Shown in pieces: positions 6,535 to 10,579 of a stretch of DNA of 10,579 nucleotides; within the stretch, counting starts at the first letter, position 1; the number at the start of each line of letters is the position of its first letter. The position numbers were made by a program, and so were the translations under genes. The DNA is from Planococcus sp. (in: firmicutes). Lineage in GTDB: Bacteria > Bacillota > Bacilli > Bacillales_A > Planococcaceae. The stretch is from assembly GCA_030147225.1 (NCBI GenBank), contig JASLAI010000058.1, positions 1 to 10,579 on the forward strand, in the 5' to 3' direction. The notes below the pieces were generated by a model. That model searched no databases, was not told the origin of the DNA, and saw only the letters and a program-made list of their open reading frames with translations.

Positions 6535-7133
6535 TGGAGAAAATTCAGCATAGTTTTGTAGATGCTTATATTTTCAACGAAGCAAAAAAAGGAAATCATG
6601 AATCCGGCGACAGCTATCACACAGTGTTGACTGACGATTATTTCATTTGCTCCGTAGCCGATGGATTAGGAAGTGGACCTGTAGCGCGTGAGTCTTCTCA
6701 GGTCATTCCTCAAATTTTACGACAATACCACCACGAAACCATCGATCAATTGATGTACCGCTTTAATGGCTTGATGCTTCAAAAACGCGGAGCTGCTGTG
6801 GCCATCTTTAAAGTTGATTTCATTAAAAAGACCCTCGAATATAGCTGCGTCGGCAATATTCGATTTTATCTGTATCGCAAGGGAACAGATGAAATTATCT
6901 ATCCATTGCCGGTAATGGGCTATTTATCGGGCCGTCCCCAGAAGTTGCGTACTCAGCTATACACGTACGTGGAAGACGATTTGTTCCTGATTCATTCCGA
7001 TGGAGTGGATTTGAGAAATCCTAAATCCATGATGCGGAAAGCTGCAGTTCCTGAACAATTATATCGCGACATACTGGCATCCATTCAAACGGGTGACGAT
7101 GCCACTTTCATAACAGGAAGCCTGCTCAAATGA
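6534..7133 (+). CDS. rsbX: RsbX PP2C-type phosphatase, stressosome reset
   Basis: RsbX dephosphorylates RsbS-P and RsbR-P, letting the stressosome recapture RsbT and ending the response. The 199 residues equal the B. subtilis length; this is a compact PP2C domain with no sensor part. Likely metal-binding residues are D26 (ESGDSY), D43 (VADGLGSG), D156 (IHSDGVDL) and D188/D189 (GDDATFI). CVGNIRF (105-111) and PLPVMGYLSGRPQK (124-137) are characteristic of RsbX. It starts at GTG 6534, overlapping the sigB stop by one base (TAGTG), after GGTGGGG. As the last gene of the sigma-B-driven unit it gives negative feedback. Its final codons form part of the terminator hairpin. Confidence 0.95.
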   Translation: MEKIQHSFVDAYIFNEAKKGNHESGDSYHTVLTDDYFICSVADGLGSGPVARESSQVIPQILRQYHHETIDQLMYRFNGLMLQKRGAAVAIFKVDFIKKTLEYSCVGNIRFYLYRKGTDEIIYPLPVMGYLSGRPQKLRTQLYTYVEDDLFLIHSDGVDLRNPKSMMRKAAVPEQLYRDILASIQTGDDATFITGSLLK

Positions 7134-7148
7134 GCTGGCTTTTTTTTA
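7119..7148 (+). terminator. Rho-independent terminator overlapping the rsbX 3' end
   Basis: AGCCTGCTC (7119-7127) pairs with GAGCTGGCT (7132-7140) with one internal T-T mismatch and a short AAAT loop. A run of seven T follows, 7141-7147. The rsbX stop codon TGA (7131-7133) lies at the loop/3' arm junction. It ends the sigB operon. Confidence 0.82.
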
Positions 7149-7266
7149 TTGTTCAAATTCGAACGGCTCACTCCCCTGAACAGGGCCAGGCAGCTGAAAA
7201 CACCTTGCATCAATAATCGGAGTTGTTCCCGGCGGAGCTACAAGGGCGCTTCCTCTTTTCCTAATG

Positions 7267-7275
7267 TGGTAAAAT
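7267..7275 (+). promoter_or_regulatory. Candidate extended -10 promoter for tex
   Basis: TGG directly followed by TAAAAT (7267-7275) forms an extended -10 element (TGn plus a 5/6 hexamer), 27 bases before the tex start. No good -35 is seen at the right distance. The rest of the 169-base gap from 7134 to 7302 shows no gene. Confidence 0.45.
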
Positions 7276-7302
7276 AGAAGAGAACTGAAGGGAAGTGCCT
7301 AT

Positions 7303-9468
7303 ATGGAAATGCAGCAAATACACACATTAATTGCCAAAGAAACGGGTGTGCGAAACAACCAGGTTGCGCAAGTCATCGCATTAATCGAAGATGGCAATAC
7401 CGTGCCGTTCATCGCGCGTTACCGAAAAGAGGCAACCGGATCTTTAGATGAAGTGCAGATTAAAGCAATCGATGACCGGTATACATACATTCAAAATTTA
7501 GAACAACGGAAGATAGATGTAATCCGTTCCATTTCGGAACAGGAGAAGTTGACGGATGAATTGGAAAAGGCGATTCACAACGCTACCGTTCTGCAGCGTG
7601 TTGAAGATTTATACCGGCCGTATAAACAAAAGCGCCGGACCAAAGCAATTATTGCAAAAGAAAAAGGTCTACAGCCGCTGGCGGATTGGCTAATGGAGCC
7701 CGGCGGTGAAAATCTGACTGATAAAGCACAGCTATTCGTTATTGAAGAAGCGGGAGTCGCGTCAGTTGAGGAAGCAATCCAAGGAGCGCGGGATATTTTA
7801 GCGGAATTATTCGCTGATGATCCCGACATCCGAGAGAAAATTCGCTATATGACGAGAAAAGATGGCACAATTGCCACTGCCGCAAAGAAAAATCATGAAG
7901 ACGAGAAACAGGTATTCCAAATGTATTACGAATACGAAGAAGCGATTCAAAAGATTGTGCCGCATCGGATTTTAGCCATTAATCGTGGAGAAAAAGAAGA
8001 TGTTTTGAAAGTTTCCATTAACCCGCCGGCCGACCGAATCATAACGTTGATGAAAAACAAGTGGATGAAACAAACGCGTTCAACAGGGGAAGTAGTTGCT
8101 GAAGCCATCGAAGATAGTTACAAACGGCTGATACAACCGTCAGTTGAACGGGAGATTCGGACTGAACTGAGCGAAAAAGGAGAAACTCAAGCCATTCATA
8201 TTTTCTCGGAAAATCTGCGCAATCTTCTGCTGCAACCGCCGATGAAAAATAAAATGGTGCTCGGGGTTGATCCTGCGTACCGAACCGGTTGTAAACTCGC
8301 TGTCATTGATGAAACGGGTAAATTGCTGGAAGTTGCGGTAATTTATCCGCATCCGCCCAAATCAGATCAAGCCGGGTCAAAGAAAATCATGGAACGGCTA
8401 ACTTCAAAGTATCCGATTGAAATTATGGCGATCGGAAACGGCACCGCTTCACGCGAGACGGAGCAGTTTGTTGCAGACTTCCTGTCCGAAACTTCGGCGG
8501 ATATCTCGTATGTTATCGTCAACGAAGCGGGAGCCAGTGTCTATTCTGCCTCCGATATCGCTCGTGCAGAATTCCCGGATTTAAAAGTAGAAGAGCGGAG
8601 TGCTGCGTCGATTGCACGCCGCCTGCAGGATCCCTTGTCTGAACTTGTGAAGATCGATCCGAAGGCGGTTGGTGTCGGGCAATATCAACATGACGTCTCC
8701 CAGAAGAAATTAGCAGACCAGCTGACGTTTGTCGTAGAAACTGCAGTCAACCAAGTTGGAGTCAATGTTAACTCGGCATCATCTTCTCTATTGCAGTACG
8801 TGGCGGGCTTAAGCAAAACCGTAGCGGAGAATGTGATCAAAGTTCGAGACGAGAATGGCCGCTTTACTTCACGGGCTCAACTGAAAAAGATTCCACGTTT
8901 GGGAGCGAAGACGTATGAACAGGCGATCGGATTCTTGCGGATTCCAGAAGGGAAAAACCCGTTAGATGCAACAGGTATCCATCCCGAGAGCTATGATATT
9001 GCTGAAAAACTATTGAAGCTCGTAGGGGAAGATAAGAAATCTGTCGGGAAAGCTGGAATTTCCGAAAAGCTTGAGGCACTTGAACTTTCAGAACTCAGCA
9101 CCCAATGGGATGTTGGAGAAATCACCTTAAAAGATATTCTGGACGCGCTGAAGAAACCCTTCCGTGATCCGCGCGATGAATTCCCGCAGCCTTTATTGAA
9201 GAATGATATTTTAAAGATGGAAGATTTATTGCCGGGTATGGAAGTACAGGGGACGGTCCGCAACGTAGTCGACTTCGGCGCATTTGTCGATATCGGTGTG
9301 AAACAGGATGGCTTGGTACACATATCGAAACTGAAAAAAGGATTTGTGAAGCATCCGCTGGAAGTAGTTGCGGTCGGAGATATTGTGACGGCATGGGTGG
9401 AAAAAGTGGAGAAAGACAAAGGGCGTATCGCTTTGACAATGCTGCAGCCAAAAGAGCAGACCCTTTAA
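7303..9468 (+). CDS. tex: Tex family RNA-binding / transcription accessory protein
   Basis: Tex proteins are cytoplasmic nucleic-acid-binding proteins linked to transcription and RNA metabolism; the B. subtilis homologue is YdcI. The 721-residue product has the family length (719 recalled for YdcI). The N-terminal helical Tex region spans about 1-315, with NTVPFIARYRKEATGSLDE (32-50) as its hallmark. A YqgF/RNase H-like domain follows at about 318-445 (VLGVDPAYRTGCKLAVID). Helix-hairpin-helix repeats lie at about 495-545 (SKTVAENVIKVRDENGRF, then IPRLGAKTYEQAIGFL). A C-terminal S1 domain spans about 645-712 (GTVRNVVDFGAFVDIGV, LVHISKL). ATG 7303 follows GAAGGGAAG; a second ATG two codons later is possible. 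The SprT-family gene follows after 22 bases, as in B. subtilis. Confidence 0.96.
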   Translation: MEMQQIHTLIAKETGVRNNQVAQVIALIEDGNTVPFIARYRKEATGSLDEVQIKAIDDRYTYIQNLEQRKIDVIRSISEQEKLTDELEKAIHNATVLQRVEDLYRPYKQKRRTKAIIAKEKGLQPLADWLMEPGGENLTDKAQLFVIEEAGVASVEEAIQGARDILAELFADDPDIREKIRYMTRKDGTIATAAKKNHEDEKQVFQMYYEYEEAIQKIVPHRILAINRGEKEDVLKVSINPPADRIITLMKNKWMKQTRSTGEVVAEAIEDSYKRLIQPSVEREIRTELSEKGETQAIHIFSENLRNLLLQPPMKNKMVLGVDPAYRTGCKLAVIDETGKLLEVAVIYPHPPKSDQAGSKKIMERLTSKYPIEIMAIGNGTASRETEQFVADFLSETSADISYVIVNEAGASVYSASDIARAEFPDLKVEERSAASIARRLQDPLSELVKIDPKAVGVGQYQHDVSQKKLADQLTFVVETAVNQVGVNVNSASSSLLQYVAGLSKTVAENVIKVRDENGRFTSRAQLKKIPRLGAKTYEQAIGFLRIPEGKNPLDATGIHPESYDIAEKLLKLVGEDKKSVGKAGISEKLEALELSELSTQWDVGEITLKDILDALKKPFRDPRDEFPQPLLKNDILKMEDLLPGMEVQGTVRNVVDFGAFVDIGVKQDGLVHISKLKKGFVKHPLEVVAVGDIVTAWVEKVEKDKGRIALTMLQPKEQTL

Positions 9469-9490
9469 CATTGAACATAGGGGAGTTAAC

Positions 9491-9943
9491 ATGACGAACG
9501 AAGAACTGACTGGACTGATCAAAGAAATTTCGCTGATGAACTTTCATAAGCCGTTCCGGCATGAAGGTGTTTTCAACTCCAGACTCCGGACTACGGGAGG
9601 CAGATACATGCTGCGATCCCATAATATCGAAATCAACCCAAGCTCCTATGAGAAGTTTGGCTATTCCGAACTTGAAGGCATCATCAAACATGAACTATGC
9701 CATTACCATCTTCATATAGAAGGAAGAGGATACAAGCACCGCGACCGGGACTTTAGGGAATTGCTGAAGGAAACCGGTTCGCCTCGCTTTTGCTCCGTAT
9801 TGGAGAATAAAAAACAGCAGCGCGCTGCCAAATCTTATATCTATCAATGTCTCGCCTGTCAGATGAACTACAGACGGAAAATTCGAATGAACACAGAGCG
9901 TTACAGATGCGGCCGATGCTCAGGAAAACTGGCTGCAAAATAA
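9491..9943 (+). CDS. ydcK: SprT-family zinc-dependent protein (YdcK-like)
   Basis: The product is 150 residues, the length recalled for the B. subtilis SprT-like protein YdcK. It has a zinc-protease-type motif HELCH (H67-E68-L69-C70-H71), with H83 in YKHRDRDF as a likely third metal ligand. A C-terminal zinc ribbon is formed by C120-x2-C123 (YQCLACQ) and C140-x2-C143 (YRCGRCSGKL). SprT/Spartan relatives act on DNA-protein crosslinks in eukaryotes; the bacterial role is not settled, so only the fold and likely metal binding are claimed. ATG 9491 follows GGGGAG (9480-9485). The gene is almost certainly co-transcribed with tex, and a terminator follows 11 bases after the stop. It has no signal peptide or membrane segment. 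Confidence 0.9.
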   Translation: MTNEELTGLIKEISLMNFHKPFRHEGVFNSRLRTTGGRYMLRSHNIEINPSSYEKFGYSELEGIIKHELCHYHLHIEGRGYKHRDRDFRELLKETGSPRFCSVLENKKQQRAAKSYIYQCLACQMNYRRKIRMNTERYRCGRCSGKLAAK

Positions 9944-9954
9944 TGATTTAAAGG

Positions 9955-9992
9955 AAAGGAAGACGATCCGATTATGGATGGCCTTCCTTTTT
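9955..9992 (+). terminator. Rho-independent terminator after the SprT-like gene
   Basis: A 15-base arm starting AAAGGAAG (9955-9969) faces GGATGGCCTTCCTTT (9976-9990) with two mismatches and a GATTAT loop. The T-rich 3' arm runs into TT, giving five T in all (9988-9992). It closes the tex-sprT unit before the tRNA promoter. Confidence 0.8.
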
Positions 9993-10057
9993 AATGTTAT
10001 TCAGCTCACGGGATTCAATAGAAAAAAACAAATAATAAATATAAATGAAAAAAGGTA

Positions 10058-10086
10058 TTGACGATTCTCTTGGGGCTCTTTATAAT
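10058..10086 (+). promoter_or_regulatory. Strong sigma-A promoter of the tRNA cluster
   Basis: TTGACG (10058-10063) and TATAAT (10081-10086) are separated by exactly 17 bases, giving 11 of 12 consensus positions. The 35-40 bases upstream are very A/T-rich with A-tracts (about 10018-10054), which fits an UP element. The first tRNA starts 30 bases after the -10 box. Confidence 0.93.
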
Positions 10087-10116
10087 AGAAAAAGTCGACA
10101 AGTACTTAAACATTAT

Positions 10117-10191
10117 TCCGAAGTAGCTCAGTGGTAGAGCACCGCACTGTTAATGCGATGGTCGTAGGTTCGAGTCCTACCTTCGGAGCCA
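10117..10191 (+). tRNA. tRNA-Asn (GTT)
   Basis: Acceptor TCCGAAG (10117-10123) pairs with CTTCGGA (10181-10187). The discriminator is G, and CCA is encoded (10189-10191). The anticodon loop is CTGTTAA with GTT at 10149-10151, reading AAC/AAU. The T arm GTAGG-TTCGAGT-CCTAC is perfect. The first anticodon-stem pair is a C27-A43 mismatch (CCGCA facing TGCGA). Confidence 0.96.
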
Positions 10192-10196
10192 TTTAT

Positions 10197-10271
10197 GGCC
10201 CCTTGGTCAAGCGGTTAAGACACCGCCCTTTCACGGCGGTAACACGGGTTCGAATCCCGTAGGGGTCACCA
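10197..10271 (+). tRNA. tRNA-Glu (TTC)
   Basis: Acceptor GGCCCCT (10197-10203) pairs with AGGGGTC (10261-10267) with one G-U wobble. The discriminator is A, and CCA is encoded (10269-10271). The anticodon stem CCGCC/GGCGG is perfect around loop CTTTCAC, with TTC at 10230-10232 (reads GAA/GAG). It lies five bases after tRNA-Asn, so both come from one precursor. Confidence 0.96.
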
Positions 10272-10296
10272 ACTTTTAAAAAACAATTAATCTGAA

Positions 10297-10316
10297 AAGT
10301 TATAGTTGGATAACTT
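10297..10316 (+). repeat. Inverted repeat in the tRNA-Glu/tRNA-fMet spacer
   Basis: AAGTTAT (10297-10303) and ATAACTT (10310-10316) form a perfect 7-base stem with a 6-base loop. No T run follows, so it is not a standard terminator. The same AAGTT can instead pair with AACTTTT at 10271-10277, via AAAAGTT 10295-10301, so two mutually exclusive folds are possible. Confidence 0.5.
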
Positions 10317-10353
10317 CTGTGTTACACTAATGCATGAGTCAAACAAGTATAAG

Positions 10354-10371
10354 AAAACAAGTTATTGTTTT
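10354..10371 (+). repeat. AT-rich inverted repeat in the tRNA spacer
   Basis: AAAACAA (10354-10360) pairs perfectly with TTGTTTT (10365-10371) around a GTTA loop. It could act as a weak terminator-like hairpin or processing signal, but it contains only one G-C pair, so stability is doubtful. Confidence 0.4.
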
Positions 10372-10414
10372 AACTGACATTCCAAAATGTGATTTCTTCG
10401 ACAAGCTGGAGCAG

Positions 10415-10440
10415 TTGATTAAAAAGGAAACAGCTATAAT
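10415..10440 (+). promoter_or_regulatory. Candidate internal promoter before tRNA-fMet
   Basis: A perfect TATAAT (10435-10440) lies five bases before the tRNA-fMet gene. TTGATT (10415-10420) is the only plausible -35, at a short 14-base spacing. Initiation about seven bases after the -10 would fall at the first bases of the mature tRNA. It may be a real leaderless start or a chance box in AT-rich DNA. Confidence 0.35.
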
Positions 10441-10445
10441 ATTGT

Positions 10446-10523
<78 letters not shown>

Positions 10524-10525
10524 AT

Positions 10526-10579
10526 GGTCCCGTGGTGTAGCGGTTAACATGCCTGCCTGTCACGCAGGAGATCGCCGGT
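10526..10579 (+). tRNA. tRNA-Asp (GTC), 3' end cut by the window
   Basis: GGTCCCG acceptor 5' strand (10526-10532), a normal D arm, and anticodon stem CCTGC/GCAGG around loop CTGTCAC give anticodon GTC at 10559-10561 (Asp). The window ends at the start of the T loop. It lies three bases after tRNA-fMet. Confidence 0.92.

Noticed and set aside
7174..7185. CCCTG-AA-CAGGG palindrome between rsbX and tex as an operator or hairpin
   Set aside because: It is short, its two-base loop is unsuited to an RNA hairpin, and no recognisable operator family fits; it may be chance.
9469..9490. A small sporulation gene between tex and the SprT-like gene
   Set aside because: Only 22 bases separate the two genes, so no ORF fits.
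923..9938. Several open frames of 60-189 codons on the minus strand, the longest at 9122-9691
   Set aside because: All lie opposite well-supported genes, lack convincing ribosome sites and give low-complexity or Ser/Phe-rich proteins typical of antisense shadows.
10306..10328. TGT-TACACT as an extended -10 promoter in the tRNA spacer
   Set aside because: The hexamer matches only 4 of 6 positions, and no -35 hexamer fits at 16-18 bases.
10330..10377. A 15-codon ORF starting ATGCATGAG in the tRNA spacer
   Set aside because: There is no ribosome binding site, no similarity I recognise, and it lies within an AT-rich tRNA spacer.

Overview
The window is an almost fully coded, single-strand (+) stretch of a low-to-mid-GC Gram-positive chromosome of the order Bacillales. 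The gene order acpS-alr-mazE-mazF-rsbR-rsbS-rsbT-rsbU-rsbV-rsbW-sigB-rsbX-tex-sprT-tRNAs matches the well-known Bacillus subtilis sigB region. Protein lengths are nearly the same as in B. subtilis. The sequences are diverged enough, and ydcC is missing between acpS and alr, that a relative such as a Planococcaceae member seems more likely than Bacillus itself. That placement is inference.

Layout. (1) 1-2153: an acpS (5'-truncated) - alr - mazE - mazF transcription unit closed by a clear intrinsic terminator. It covers holo-ACP synthesis, D-alanine supply and a type II toxin-antitoxin pair. (2) 2154-7148: the general stress regulon control operon. rsbR, rsbS and rsbT encode stressosome scaffold and switch kinase, and rsbU encodes the PP2C phosphatase activated by RsbT. 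A near-consensus sigma-B promoter (4885-4910) then precedes rsbV (anti-anti-sigma), rsbW (anti-sigma kinase), sigB and rsbX (feedback phosphatase). The rsbX stop codon lies inside a terminator hairpin. (3) 7149-9992: tex, an RNA-binding protein with an S1 domain, and a SprT-family zinc protein, ending in a terminator. (4) 9993-10579: an AT-rich region with a very strong sigma-A promoter driving tRNA-Asn and tRNA-Glu, then a 174-base AT-rich spacer, tRNA-fMet, and tRNA-Asp cut by the window end.

How it works together (known for the family). Stress releases RsbT from the RsbR/RsbS stressosome. RsbT binds RsbU, RsbU dephosphorylates RsbV, and RsbV captures RsbW and frees sigma-B. RsbX resets the stressosome by dephosphorylating RsbS and RsbR. 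Every key phospho-acceptor and catalytic residue I looked for is present, so the pathway looks intact.

I see no novel system here. The points most worth a second look are the diverged N-terminal half of the MazE antitoxin, MazF-type UACAU motifs around the mazF/rsbR junction, and a TATAAT box that abuts the 5' end of the tRNA-fMet gene in an unusually long intergenic spacer. There is no mobile element, CRISPR array or gene on the minus strand that I can support. No gene-free stretch before the tRNA cluster exceeds about 175 bases.
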